DNA of 64,000 bases. Origin: LiPW-15 sp964530925. Lineage in GTDB: Bacteria > Patescibacteriota > Minisyncoccia > UBA6257 > 2-01-FULL-56-20. Below are positions 15,921 to 24,507 of this stretch, piece by piece. The notes under the pieces are model-generated. The model searched no databases. It worked only from the letters and a program-made list of their open reading frames with translations, and was not told the DNA's origin. The stretch is taken from assembly GCA_964530925.1 (NCBI GenBank), contig CAZHBZ010000001.1, forward strand, positions 19,531 to 83,530, in the 5' to 3' direction. Positions within the stretch are counted from its first letter, which is position 1. The number at the start of each line of letters is the position of its first letter. The translations under genes were made by a program, and so were the position numbers.

Positions 15921-16088
15921 ATGTCCGAGCTGTTCATTGAAGTCACCGAAAAGAAGAAGGCCTCTCCCCTCCTCGTCTTTGGCATCCTGGTCGGAGCTGC
16001 CCTTCTTGTCTTCTTCCTGCTCTACAAACCGGAAGTCGCAAACATTCCTCCGGGAGATTCCCCGGTCGAGACAGAGACCGCGAAGTAA
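15921..16088 (+). CDS. 55-aa single-pass membrane peptide
   Basis: Short N-terminal cytoplasmic stretch (MSELFIEVTEKKKAS), one transmembrane helix (PLLVFGILVGAALLVFFLLY), and an acidic, proline-containing outer tail. Shine-Dalgarno GGAAGG overlaps the end of the preceding gene. Third gene of the lipoprotein unit; the three products could form a small envelope complex (inference). Confidence 0.7.
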   Translation: MSELFIEVTEKKKASPLLVFGILVGAALLVFFLLYKPEVANIPPGDSPVETETAK

Positions 16089-16095
16089 TCCGCCC

Positions 16096-16122
16096 GCCCC
16101 TACCTCCAAGGCAGGGGCTTTT
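16096..16122 (+). terminator. Terminator of the lipoprotein operon
   Basis: Stem GCCCCT/AGGGGC with an 11-nt loop, then TTTT. Confidence 0.65.
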
Positions 16123-16181
16123 CATATCTGATTCTTAAATTCGAAACGATTGCGAATATAAAAATGTTATAATCAATATCA

Positions 16182-17066
16182 ATGGAGCGCACTTTCGGAG
16201 AAATTACCTGGATAGATCTCATAAGACCGACTCGGAAAAATCTTGACGACCTCCGAAGAAAATTCCGGCTCCATGAGGTAATCGTAAAAGAGCTTGAAGG
16301 ACCTTCGGCCAGATCAAAAGTGGAGGTATATGGCGACTATCTTTACCTTATATATTATTTTCCCGTATTCGATCCGAAGGAACAGACCTCTACGCGCAAC
16401 GAAATAGATTTCATTATCACCAAAAACACGGTAATAACCGTCCACTACGAAGACGTTGAACCGCTTAAGTCCGTGAAAGATGGATTCCCGACATTCGCAA
16501 GCTCATTCGACCTTACCTACCGCATCCTTTCTTCTCTTTTAAATTATCAGGACAGACAGCTTCGCCATATCCGGGAAAAAGTTGAAGCTGTCGGACCGAT
16601 GCTTTTCAAAAACAGGGAACGAGATGTCATGCGAACGATTTCCCGGCTCAAGAGAGATATATCCGAATATCGCATAATTTCCCGCCATCAGAGTCCGATA
16701 ATCCATTCGCTTATTTCAAACGCCAAATTTTTTAGAAATGAAGAAACCAACCGTCCCTACATGGGCGCGCTTTTGGGCGACCACATAAAGATATTGGACA
16801 TGATAGAAGATTATCGAAATGCGGTTACGGACTACGAAGACACCAACAATCAGCTTCTAAATCTGCAAATCAACGACACGATGAAGACTTTTGCCATAAT
16901 GTCGTTTATGACCTTCCCATTCGTTTTATTTGTGGCTTTGGTAGACATGAACGTGATAGACAATCCCTTCCGGGAAATGGGCGGCGCGTTTTGGATAGTC
17001 CTGGGCCTAGTTGTCGCGGGGATGATTGCGCTATATAACTACTTCAAGAATAGAAGACTTTTGTAA
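16182..17066 (+). CDS. corA: CorA-family divalent cation channel with variant DMN signature
   Basis: 294 residues: N-terminal cytoplasmic alpha/beta domain, long stalk helix (YQDRQLRHIREKVEAVG, RDVMRTISRLKRDISEYR), then two C-terminal membrane helices. CorA channels form pentamers that import Mg2+. The universally conserved GMN filter after the first membrane helix reads DMN here (VALVDMNVIDNPF), which should affect ion selection. TATAAT at 16168-16173 ends 8 nt before the ATG, so translation looks leaderless. Confidence 0.9.
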   Translation: MERTFGEITWIDLIRPTRKNLDDLRRKFRLHEVIVKELEGPSARSKVEVYGDYLYLIYYFPVFDPKEQTSTRNEIDFIITKNTVITVHYEDVEPLKSVKDGFPTFASSFDLTYRILSSLLNYQDRQLRHIREKVEAVGPMLFKNRERDVMRTISRLKRDISEYRIISRHQSPIIHSLISNAKFFRNEETNRPYMGALLGDHIKILDMIEDYRNAVTDYEDTNNQLLNLQINDTMKTFAIMSFMTFPFVLFVALVDMNVIDNPFREMGGAFWIVLGLVVAGMIALYNYFKNRRLL

Positions 17067-17104
17067 AGTTTGTAGGTTATAGTTTTTAGGTTATAGTTTT
17101 AAGG

Positions 17105-18472
17105 ATGCGAGTTTTTAATAGTCTCTCCGGAAAGAAAGAGGAGCTCCTGGCGCCAAAAAATAGAACGCTTAAGCTTTTCGTTTGCGGACCGACAGTCTAC
17201 GACTATCCGCACATCGGCAATGCCCGCACTTTTCTTTTTTTCGACATTTTCGCCAAATACTTGAAAAGCCAGGGGCTCAAGCTCACATATCTCCAAAATA
17301 TCACCGATATTGACGATAAAATAATTTTGCGCGCCAAAGAAGATAGCGTCGGCTGGAATTTAATTTCCCAAAAATTTGAAAAGGCTTATCTCGAAAATAT
17401 GCGTTCGCTCGGAATTGACTCTGTTGATATGTACGCGAAAGCCACCGATCATATCGCCGAAATCGTAAGTCAGGTAAAAACTTTAATTTCAAAAGGAAAC
17501 GCGTACCTGATAGAAGATGACGGCTACTATTTTGATCTTAAAACTTTCCCGGAATACGGAAAACTCTCGAGACGCACCGTGGAACAAGCCGAAGACGCGG
17601 TAACCCGCATAGACACGAGCGATAAGAAAAGAAATCGCGGAGATTTCTCGCTTTGGAAATTCTCTCTCGAAGACGAACCCGGCTGGGACACGGAACTCGG
17701 TTTCGGGCGCCCTGGCTGGCACATTGAAGACACTGCCATTACCGAACATTTCTTCGGGCCCCAATATGACATTCACGGAGGCGCGCTGGATTTAAAATTC
17801 CCTCATCACGAAGCGGAGATAGCCCAGCAGGAATCTGCCTCCGGCTTTAAGCCTTTTGTAAAATATTGGATGCATGCCGGATTCCTGACAGTCGACGGAC
17901 AAAAGATGAGTAAGAGCCTTGGAAACTTTGTGACCATTTGTGAATTTTTGAAAGAAAATCCTCCGGAACTTTTTCGAATGATGGTCTTCATGCATCACTA
18001 TCGCTCCCCTCTTGATTACACTAAAGAACTAATAGCGACTGCGAAAAAGAATCTGTCAGACATCGGCGCCTTCGCTAAAAAACTGGAACTTTCAAACGGC
18101 GAAGATAACGGCGTCTATGCCGCGGAGTTTAAGGCGAAATTTGAAGAGGCCATGAACGATGATTTGAATACTCCAAACGCCTTGGCCGCGGTCTTTGAAA
18201 CCATGAACGTGGTAGCGCCGAAGATATACAGCCTTTCAAAGAAGTCCGCCAAGAGCCTTAAAGCCGCATTGATTGCCACTTTTGCTTCCGTCGGCATAAA
18301 TCTGCCTTCTCCCAGGATACCGATTAAAATAAGGCTTTTGGCCCGCAAGCGGGACAAATACAGAAGTTCTAAACAGTTTATCCAGTCTGACGCTTTGAGG
18401 ACGCGCGTACATGCGTTAGGATACACAATTGAAGATACCCCGAGAGGACCATTCATATGGCCCAATGTCTAA
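17105..18472 (+). CDS. cysS: Cysteinyl-tRNA synthetase
   Basis: 455 residues, class I synthetase. HIGH motif as PHIGNA with the zinc cysteine in FVCGPTVYDYPHIGN, GWHIEDTA, zinc ligands around PHHEAEIAQ, and KMSKS as DGQKMSKSLGN. The C-terminal helical domain is present but short. TATAGT at 17092-17097 lies 7 nt before the ATG. Confidence 0.97.
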   Translation: MRVFNSLSGKKEELLAPKNRTLKLFVCGPTVYDYPHIGNARTFLFFDIFAKYLKSQGLKLTYLQNITDIDDKIILRAKEDSVGWNLISQKFEKAYLENMRSLGIDSVDMYAKATDHIAEIVSQVKTLISKGNAYLIEDDGYYFDLKTFPEYGKLSRRTVEQAEDAVTRIDTSDKKRNRGDFSLWKFSLEDEPGWDTELGFGRPGWHIEDTAITEHFFGPQYDIHGGALDLKFPHHEAEIAQQESASGFKPFVKYWMHAGFLTVDGQKMSKSLGNFVTICEFLKENPPELFRMMVFMHHYRSPLDYTKELIATAKKNLSDIGAFAKKLELSNGEDNGVYAAEFKAKFEEAMNDDLNTPNALAAVFETMNVVAPKIYSLSKKSAKSLKAALIATFASVGINLPSPRIPIKIRLLARKRDKYRSSKQFIQSDALRTRVHALGYTIEDTPRGPFIWPNV

Positions 18473-18603
18473 GTCCTAATTACAAATTTCCAAACTGTCC
18501 GCCAAGGGCCGAAGAATGGTGGCTATTACTTTTTGAAATTAGACATTAGTCATTGGAAATTTTTGCCGCTGGGGAGTCCGACACTGGAAGAATCACTGAA
18601 AAC

Positions 18604-19983
18604 ATGAATACTAGAACATCCGCCGGAAAGGCAAACCTAAAGATTCCTCCTCAAAACATAGAAGCCGAACAAACTGTTTTGGGGAGTATTCTCATAGATA
18701 AGAACGCGATTCACAAGATAGCGGATGTGCTCGAAGAGCGCGATTTCTATAGTCCCGCTCACGAAGAAATATACAGGGCCATCATCGAGCTTTATATCAA
18801 ACATCAGCCGATAGATATCGCGACCGTCACGAACGCGCTTAAGGAATCTGGAAAGCTCAAGGACATCGGTGGCTCAAGCTATCTTGCGGAGCTCACCAAT
18901 TTGGTCACGACCGCGGCCCATGCGGATCATTACGCGAAGATAGTCAAAGAGAAAAAGGTTCTCCGCGATCTTATCCGCACTTCCGCGGAGATAACGGAAA
19001 ACGCTTTTGACCCCGGAGAGGATGTGGAATCTCTTTTGGACGCTATTGAGCAAAAGATATTGAATATCTCGCAAAGTTCGCTCACCAAAAACTTCGTTCA
19101 CATAAAAGATGAACTAAAAGGAGCCTATGAGCGCATCGAGAAACTTCACGCCGGAGGCGAAGGCATGCGCGGCGTTCCGACCGGTTTTCCAAAATTGGAT
19201 AACATTCTCTCCGGCCTGCAGAAATCCGATCTGATCATCCTAGGCGCCAGGCCGTCTCTCGGCAAAACTTCTTTGGCGCTCGACATTATGAGACACGCCG
19301 CGTTGAACGCTAAAATACCGGTTGGTTTCTTTTCGCTCGAAATGAGCCGGGAACAAGTTATCGACCGTATAATCTCCGCGGAATCCCAAGTTCCGCTCTG
19401 GGAAATTCGCACCGGAAAAATTCGCGATGACGTGGAGTTCCAGATGATTCAAAGCTCTCTGGACAGGCTCTCCGAAGCACATATATACATCGAAGACACT
19501 CCCGCGATGAATATTCTCCAAATGCGCTCGATGGCCCGCCGGCTTCAGGTGGAACACGGGCTTGGCCTTATCGTGGTGGATTATCTTCAGCTCATCACCC
19601 CACGCACCAATTCCGACAATACCGTCCAGCAGATAACCGAAATCTCCCGCGGGCTAAAAGCCTTGGCTAGAGAATTAAAAACGCCGGTCCTGGCTCTTTC
19701 ACAGCTCTCCCGCGATATCGATAAGCGCGACTACAGCGCCCCAAAGCTTTCCGACCTCCGGGACTCCGGTTCCATCGAACAAGACGCGGACGTGGTTATG
19801 TTTATTTCGAGGAAAGATCGCGCCGGACAGGATGTTCTCCCGGAAGAACAAGGCATCGCGACTATCCATGTCGCAAAACACAGGAACGGCCCCATCGGCA
19901 GTCTCCAGCTCCGTTTTGATCAGGACTTCGCGACCTTCAAGAACATAGACACCCACCGCGAATTGCCGCCGGATATATTCTAA
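18604..19983 (+). CDS. dnaB: Replicative DNA helicase DnaB
   Basis: 459 residues. N-terminal collar domain (PPQNIEAEQTVLGSILID, the usual DnaB beginning), linker, then the RecA-like motor with Walker A GARPSLGKTS, FFSLEMSREQ, Walker B LIVVDYLQLI and the Arg-finger region SDLRDSGSIEQDAD. Unwinds DNA at the fork. The open frame continues 17 codons upstream, but the ATG at 18604 fits the family start. Confidence 0.97.
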   Translation: MNTRTSAGKANLKIPPQNIEAEQTVLGSILIDKNAIHKIADVLEERDFYSPAHEEIYRAIIELYIKHQPIDIATVTNALKESGKLKDIGGSSYLAELTNLVTTAAHADHYAKIVKEKKVLRDLIRTSAEITENAFDPGEDVESLLDAIEQKILNISQSSLTKNFVHIKDELKGAYERIEKLHAGGEGMRGVPTGFPKLDNILSGLQKSDLIILGARPSLGKTSLALDIMRHAALNAKIPVGFFSLEMSREQVIDRIISAESQVPLWEIRTGKIRDDVEFQMIQSSLDRLSEAHIYIEDTPAMNILQMRSMARRLQVEHGLGLIVVDYLQLITPRTNSDNTVQQITEISRGLKALARELKTPVLALSQLSRDIDKRDYSAPKLSDLRDSGSIEQDADVVMFISRKDRAGQDVLPEEQGIATIHVAKHRNGPIGSLQLRFDQDFATFKNIDTHRELPPDIF

Positions 19984-20095
19984 AGACACAGTAAGTAGTT
20001 AGTCGTTGGTCGTTAGTAGCAAAGACAAAAAACAATTTGACTTTCCTGCCTGATTGCCAAAAATAAAGTTACTCACTACTCACTACTCACTACTC

Positions 20096-20701
20096 ATGCT
20101 TCGCATCCCTTCTTCGCTCAAAGCTTTTATCGACGAACTATCGGACCTCCCATCCATAGGGCCAAGGCAAGCCACTAGACTCGCCTTTCATTTAGTGGGT
20201 AAGGGCAAGCAATCTGTCGCCAACTTGGCGGATAATTTGGACAAGCTTAAAAATATAAAAGTTTGCGCTCGTTGTTTCTTTATTCACGAAAATCCCGGAG
20301 ACCTTTGCGAGGTGTGCGCCGACAAAGAGAGAAATCAGAAAATGATAATGATTGTAGAAAAAGAAACCGATCTAATTTCCATTGAACAGACCAAAAAATA
20401 TTCCGGGAGATATCTGGTGCTTGGAGTGATACCCAAAACCGGAATATTGGATGACATCCAAAAACTTCGGCTTCAGAACTTGAAATCGTTTATCCAAAAA
20501 GAATTGGGGGGTAAGGCAGAAGAAATAATCCTGGGATTCAACCCCACAAGTGTTGGCGATTGGAACGCGGGAATATTGCGGAAGGAGTTGGATGGCTTCG
20601 CTAAAAAGATAACCAGGCTTGGACGCGGTCTTCCGACCGGCGGTGAAATCGAATTTGCTGACGACGAGACACTGGAAGGAGCTCTGGGCGGTAGAAATTA
20701 A
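20096..20701 (+). CDS. recR: Recombination mediator RecR
   Basis: 201 residues: helix-hairpin-helix near the N-terminus (LSDLPSIGPRQATRLAFHL), four-cysteine zinc finger (CARCF...CEVC), TOPRIM domain beginning at MIMIVEKETDLISIE, and the C-terminal RLGRGLPTGGEIEFADDETL cut. Loads RecA at gaps together with RecO/F. The ATG at 20096 is chosen because upstream sequence is low-complexity intergenic repeat (ACTCACT units). Confidence 0.96.
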   Translation: MLRIPSSLKAFIDELSDLPSIGPRQATRLAFHLVGKGKQSVANLADNLDKLKNIKVCARCFFIHENPGDLCEVCADKERNQKMIMIVEKETDLISIEQTKKYSGRYLVLGVIPKTGILDDIQKLRLQNLKSFIQKELGGKAEEIILGFNPTSVGDWNAGILRKELDGFAKKITRLGRGLPTGGEIEFADDETLEGALGGRN

Positions 20702-20703
20702 AA

Positions 20704-20722
20704 AGCCGCCCCGGAGGACGGC
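20704..20722 (-). terminator. Terminator between recR and the 72-aa gene
   Basis: Imperfect GCCGCCCC/GGACGGC stem flanked by an A-run that reads as T-run on the minus strand. It serves the small minus-strand gene and possibly recR. Confidence 0.5.
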
Positions 20723-20734
20723 GAACTTGCCATC

Positions 20735-20953
20735 TTATAATCTCGGCCTCTTTTCCGCGTGGAAGCCAGTTTGCGCAATCCGCGGCGGCAGCGGCTCATC
20801 GAGACACCGTTCGCCGCAATCACCGGAACATTCCCAAGCAAGGACTTCTCCACCCTCTCCGTCATCGATGGAGCGGCTGACGCTAAGGTTGAAAAACATA
20901 TCCCTCTTATGTCTCCTGCACCACCCCAGGCGGGTTTTCTTCTCCCCGGTCAT
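20735..20953 (-). CDS. Small Cys/His-rich protein, possible zinc ribbon
   Basis: 72 residues, Shine-Dalgarno AAGGAGG 8 nt before ATG at 20953. GWCRRHKRDMFF and WECSGDCGERC provide four cysteines and a histidine that could bind zinc. Single-gene unit with a clear promoter upstream (20994-21022). No family recognised; same style as the Cys-rich proteins at 44.6-45.6 kb. Confidence 0.7.
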   Translation of the reverse strand: MTGEKKTRLGWCRRHKRDMFFNLSVSRSIDDGEGGEVLAWECSGDCGERCLDEPLPPRIAQTGFHAEKRPRL

Positions 20954-20993
20954 TTTTATTCCTCCTTGCGTAAGGTATGCAACACTGGGAGAA

Positions 20994-21022
20994 ATTTTAC
21001 AACTGGAATTATATTTCGTCAA
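20994..21022 (-). promoter_or_regulatory. Promoter of the 72-aa Cys-rich gene
   Basis: Minus-strand TTGACG, 17-nt spacer, TAAAAT, 40 nt before the ATG. Confidence 0.7.
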
Positions 21023-21095
21023 ACTATCCGTGTCTCATCGCCATGACCCCGAACAAACCGCTTCGCAATTTAACGGGCACGCATCTCCCTTCAAG

Positions 21096-22091
21096 CTACC
21101 CATGTCTTATTACCATCACGTCTCCGTCCTTAACCATGTAGTCTTTGCCCTCCAAACGAATCAATCCTTTTTGCTTGGCTTGATTCCACCCGCCGCATTT
21201 TATCAGGTCCTCGGAAGAAACTACTTCCGCGCGGATAAAGTTGTTTTCAAAATCGGTATGAATTGCGCCGGCTGCCTGCGGGGCTTTTTCTCCGCGCGCA
21301 ATAGTCCAGGCCCTGGTCTCATCTTCTCCCGTTGTTAGAAAACTTATTAAGTCCAATATCTCGTAAGCTTTTTTAATAAGCTCCGGCACGGCAATCTCTT
21401 TTCCAAGATCCGCTACCACATAGTCCGCGTCAATTTCTTTAATTTTTTCCAAAAGTCCGGGCGGGATTTCCGACTCCTCGCCGTTTAGCAAATAAACCTG
21501 CCGTTTGGCGGTTAAAAGGGTCAGTTCTTTTACAATCGGCTCATCTCTGTATTCGAGCGCCAATCCCCCGTTCTCCAACGTGGATTTTACCTTGCTTATA
21601 GTCTCCAAAGCCTTTAGCGCGGCCTTATCGCCGGTACGCGCTTCGCCTTCCAATTTCTTCAATCGTTTTTCTATAGTATCCAAATCTTTGAGGGCGAGCT
21701 CGCTATTTATAATTTCTAAATCGCGCAAAGGATCGGGCGCTCCTTCAACGTGAATTATTTCCGGGTTTTTGAAAATCCGCAGCACCACAGCAATCGCTTG
21801 AGTATCGCGGATGTGGGTCAAGAATTGATTTCCCAAGCCTTCGCCCTGCGACGCGCCCTTAACAAGCCCGGCGATATCGTAAAACTCCACTACGGCCGGA
21901 ACTATTTTTTTGGAACTAGAAAGTTTGGCGAGCTTCTCGAGCCGCTCATCGGGAACCGCGACCACGCCTACATTCGGATCAATAGTCGCGAAAGGATAGT
22001 TCGCGATATGAACTTCGGATTTCGTCAGATTTTTGAACAGCGTAGATTTGCCAACGTTGGGCATGCCCACTATTCCGATGGATAATTTCAT
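21096..22091 (-). CDS. ychF: YchF/OLA1 ribosome-associated GTPase/ATPase
   Basis: 331 residues. P-loop GMPNVGKSTLF at residues ~8-18, switch region NYPFATIDPNVG, DIAGLVKGASQGEGLGN, and NGEE in place of the NKxD motif, as typical of YchF, which prefers ATP. The C-terminal TGS-like domain carries RAWTIARGEKAPQAAGAIH. The frame is open 16 codons further upstream, but MKLSIGIVG is the family start. Confidence 0.96.
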   Translation of the reverse strand: MKLSIGIVGMPNVGKSTLFKNLTKSEVHIANYPFATIDPNVGVVAVPDERLEKLAKLSSSKKIVPAVVEFYDIAGLVKGASQGEGLGNQFLTHIRDTQAIAVVLRIFKNPEIIHVEGAPDPLRDLEIINSELALKDLDTIEKRLKKLEGEARTGDKAALKALETISKVKSTLENGGLALEYRDEPIVKELTLLTAKRQVYLLNGEESEIPPGLLEKIKEIDADYVVADLGKEIAVPELIKKAYEILDLISFLTTGEDETRAWTIARGEKAPQAAGAIHTDFENNFIRAEVVSSEDLIKCGGWNQAKQKGLIRLEGKDYMVKDGDVMVIRHG

Positions 22092-22195
22092 ACTAGATAC
22101 CCTACCAAATCGGCGCGCCAAAAACCAGCCTTTATTCATACTCCCCTGCGATTATCACTCGCGGGTTTTACCAAAAAATCCTAGAGTCGGTGTGG

Positions 22196-22720
22196 TTATG
22201 GCCTGGTGTAGGTTCCCAAAAGCTCGGCTTTTTCTATTAAATGCTTTTCTATCTCCGGTTCAAGATCCTGGATAGTGGAATCGAGGGACAAGGAAAGCGA
22301 CGAGTCAAGAGCGTAAAGCTTAAAACGATATCGGTGTGTGGCGCCGCTCGGCGGACAAGGACCCCCATAGCTGGAATTTCCGAAATCATTTCTGCCCTGA
22401 GTCGCTTCCCGCGAGTACTGGCCCTCCAACATGTCGGTAGTATCGGCAGGAATATTCCAAATTATCCAATGCGTGAATGCGCCTCCTCGGGTCGCGTCCG
22501 GATCGTCCACGATAAGGGCGAGGCTCTTGGCGCCGCTTGGAACTCCGCTTATTTTAAGATGCGGGCTCAAGTTCCCCGCGTCGCAACTTAAACGCGAAGG
22601 CATCGCTCCACCCCCATCAAAGCTCAAGCTGGTTATTTTCATATTCGTCTGAGGCCGCGCGTAGATAAAAACAAATCCTACCGCCGCTAAAATAAATATA
22701 ACAATAAATACCGTTCTCAT
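22196..22720 (-). CDS. PEBP-family (YbhB/YbcL) protein with N-terminal membrane anchor
   Basis: 174 residues. One N-terminal hydrophobic segment (VFIVIFILAAVGFVFIY) then a phosphatidylethanolamine-binding fold: LSPHLKISGVPSGAKSLAL, DDPDA, THWIIWNIP, GGPCPPSGATHRYRFKLYA cut, the ligand-pocket motifs of the bacterial Raf-kinase-inhibitor-like group. Probably displayed on the outer face of the membrane. Ligand unknown. Confidence 0.9.
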   Translation of the reverse strand: MRTVFIVIFILAAVGFVFIYARPQTNMKITSLSFDGGGAMPSRLSCDAGNLSPHLKISGVPSGAKSLALIVDDPDATRGGAFTHWIIWNIPADTTDMLEGQYSREATQGRNDFGNSSYGGPCPPSGATHRYRFKLYALDSSLSLSLDSTIQDLEPEIEKHLIEKAELLGTYTRP

Positions 22721-22722
22721 CT

Positions 22723-23052
22723 TTATTTCATTATAGCGAGTCCTGATCTAAATTCCTTTAATATCTCCTCGGGAAGCTTTTCGCCGGGCTTGGTCTTGCC
22801 TGGGTATCTCCAGGCGCTTATTACTTTTCTACGAACCCTATCGTCCGCTACCATTGTCCAGATTTCATGCGAATTTTTCGGTCCGCGCTGGGTTTGCATC
22901 ATGGCGACCGTCTCCGGAGCTATACCAGTTTCGATGCGCTCCGGAGCGTTAAGAACTCTTTTAACCCTGCCCTCGGAAAGCCTATAAAAAAGCATTTTGC
23001 TCCGCGCGTGCGAAGTCCAATGTAGCTGTCTTTGTTTTTTGATTGTGAACAT
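22723..23052 (-). CDS. Hypothetical protein, DUF4258/RelE-like character
   Basis: 109 residues. Begins TIKKQRQLHWTSHARSKM, with a helix-strand pattern (RLSEGRVKRVLNAPERIE, then EIWTMVADDRVRRKVISAW) resembling DUF4258 or small toxin-like folds that start with a conserved 'SxHAxxRM' histidine. No antitoxin gene is adjacent; it sits 2 nt from the PEBP gene and 2 nt from the nuclease. Assignment to a family is tentative. Confidence 0.55.
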   Translation of the reverse strand: MFTIKKQRQLHWTSHARSKMLFYRLSEGRVKRVLNAPERIETGIAPETVAMMQTQRGPKNSHEIWTMVADDRVRRKVISAWRYPGKTKPGEKLPEEILKEFRSGLAIMK

Positions 23053-23054
23053 TT

Positions 23055-23681
23055 CTACGCCTTGCCTAAACCAAGCACTTCCGAAACAGCTTTCCTGTAT
23101 TTGCAGTAGTCGCAGTCATCCCCTGGCGGCGGTAATTCCGCGCTCATTAAAGTCTTCTTTATCTGCCGCACGGCGCCTTCTACCCAAGACGGATTCCCCT
23201 CATACGGAATCAGTTTTATGGTGAATTCTAATTTCGCGTCAAAAGCCTCTTTGTCCGCGTCGCCGTTGCAGTAAACAAAATATCCGACATTCGACACTTC
23301 GAATCCGTTCTTTCTAAAAAGCCACTGATAGACTTCCATCTGCCGCTTGTAGCCTATCTGCCAATCGGCGTCCAAACTAACCTCTCCGGTTTTAGAGGTC
23401 GCTTTGTAGTCCACAATTATCAATTCGCCCTTCGGGCTTACCCAAACATCGTCCACTCCTCCGGTTATAGTTAAATTTGTTTCTGGATCGGTATAAGTTA
23501 TTCCTCTTTTCAATGAATCACGCCATTCATCCATTTTAGGATGTTCGAAAGGCACAGCATCTACCCCATAGTTTTCCATTAAAGGATGCGGAGTGCCCTT
23601 TGCCCGATGCGCGTCGAATTCTTTTTTGAGCAATTTGTCGACCGCGGAGTTCAGGGAGAAGGGATATCCTGGCGGCTGGCC
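23055..23681 (-). CDS. PD-(D/E)XK nuclease, Cas4/RecB-like (5' end lost in scaffold gap)
   Basis: The ~208 visible residues hold GGVDDVWVSPKGELIIVDYKAT: Asp after the glycines and D-x-K two strands later form the catalytic core of the PDDEXK_1 group. QIGYKRQMEVYQWLFRKNGF is the usual helix with the Q-x3-Y motif. The C-terminus has a CDYCKYR pair, as in related iron-sulfur nucleases, but no third cysteine is visible. The N-terminus lies in the gap. The continuous reading frame through the Ns to the sugar kinase is an artefact. Confidence 0.85.
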   Translation of the reverse strand, partial: GQPPGYPFSLNSAVDKLLKKEFDAHRAKGTPHPLMENYGVDAVPFEHPKMDEWRDSLKRGITYTDPETNLTITGGVDDVWVSPKGELIIVDYKATSKTGEVSLDADWQIGYKRQMEVYQWLFRKNGFEVSNVGYFVYCNGDADKEAFDAKLEFTIKLIPYEGNPSWVEGAVRQIKKTLMSAELPPPGDDCDYCKYRKAVSEVLGLGKA

Positions 23682-23781
23682 NNNNNNNNNNNNNNNNNNN
23701 NNNNNNNNNNNNNNNNNNNNNNNNNNNNNNNNNNNNNNNNNNNNNNNNNNNNNNNNNNNNNNNNNNNNNNNNNNNNNNNNN
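23682..23781. other. Scaffold gap of 100 N
   Basis: Exactly 100 N, a conventional placeholder for unknown length. It joins the end of a ROK kinase to the middle of an unrelated nuclease, so at least the 3' third of one gene and the start of the other are missing. Confidence 0.98.
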
Positions 23782-24404
23782 GCCAAATATTTCGAAAGTT
23801 CTTCCCAAACATTGGCGTCCGCTATTTCATACGCGGGCATCTTATAAGTTATGCCAACCTGATAACCGGAGATGTAGGCTTCTAGGTGCCCTTTTACTCC
23901 GCAAGCCAGGCACATGGCTCCGTCCGGAACTATTATCTGATGTCCGGGCTCAAAACCAAAGGAAGATTCGTTTATTTTCCCGTCGATTATCCTCGCGCCC
24001 CCGACTCCGGTAGAAACGGTAAGATAAGCTACAACTTTTTGACCCTTTCCTTTGCCCTCATGCGCTTCGCCAAGACCCACGACCGCTGAGTCATTTTCGA
24101 GCCGTATGGGGCAGTTTAGCGCGGTTTCCAAACCCTCCCTGAGCGGCTTCCAAGCCCAACCATCAAGATGAGGGGCTCGAGCTAGTTCGGATTTCGTTTT
24201 GTCCAGAACTCCAGCCACTCCGCCCGCTGCCGCCGTAAGTTTCTTCCCGGCAAGCATCTCGCCGACTGTCTCTCCGATAAGTTTCATTCCATCTTCAAAA
24301 ACTCTTGGCGTGTCTATTATCCTCGGCTCGCCGAGCAAGGTCTGTTTGTCTTCCGAAATTCCAAGGCGGGTTTTAGAGCCGCCGATGTCGAATACTAAAT
24401 ACAT
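23782..24404 (-). CDS. ROK-family sugar kinase (3' end lost in scaffold gap)
   Basis: N-terminal ~207 residues of a ROK kinase: phosphate-binding LVFDIGGSKTRLGIS, catalytic loop IRLENDSAV (Asp), STGVGGARI, GFEPGH and the zinc motif CLACGVKGHLEAY (CxCGxxGCxE with His replacing one Cys). Probably a glucokinase-type enzyme. It precedes a PGI/PMI gene only on the map; that gene ends 104 nt upstream, fitting a small sugar-phosphate unit. Confidence 0.88.
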
Positions 24405-24507
24405 GGGGAAATAGTTGGTAGTTTGTCGTAAGTCGTCAGTAGCGACAATTTATGATAAATTTTGCATGTTTACGACTCACTACTTACGACCGACTACTCA
24501 CTTGTTT

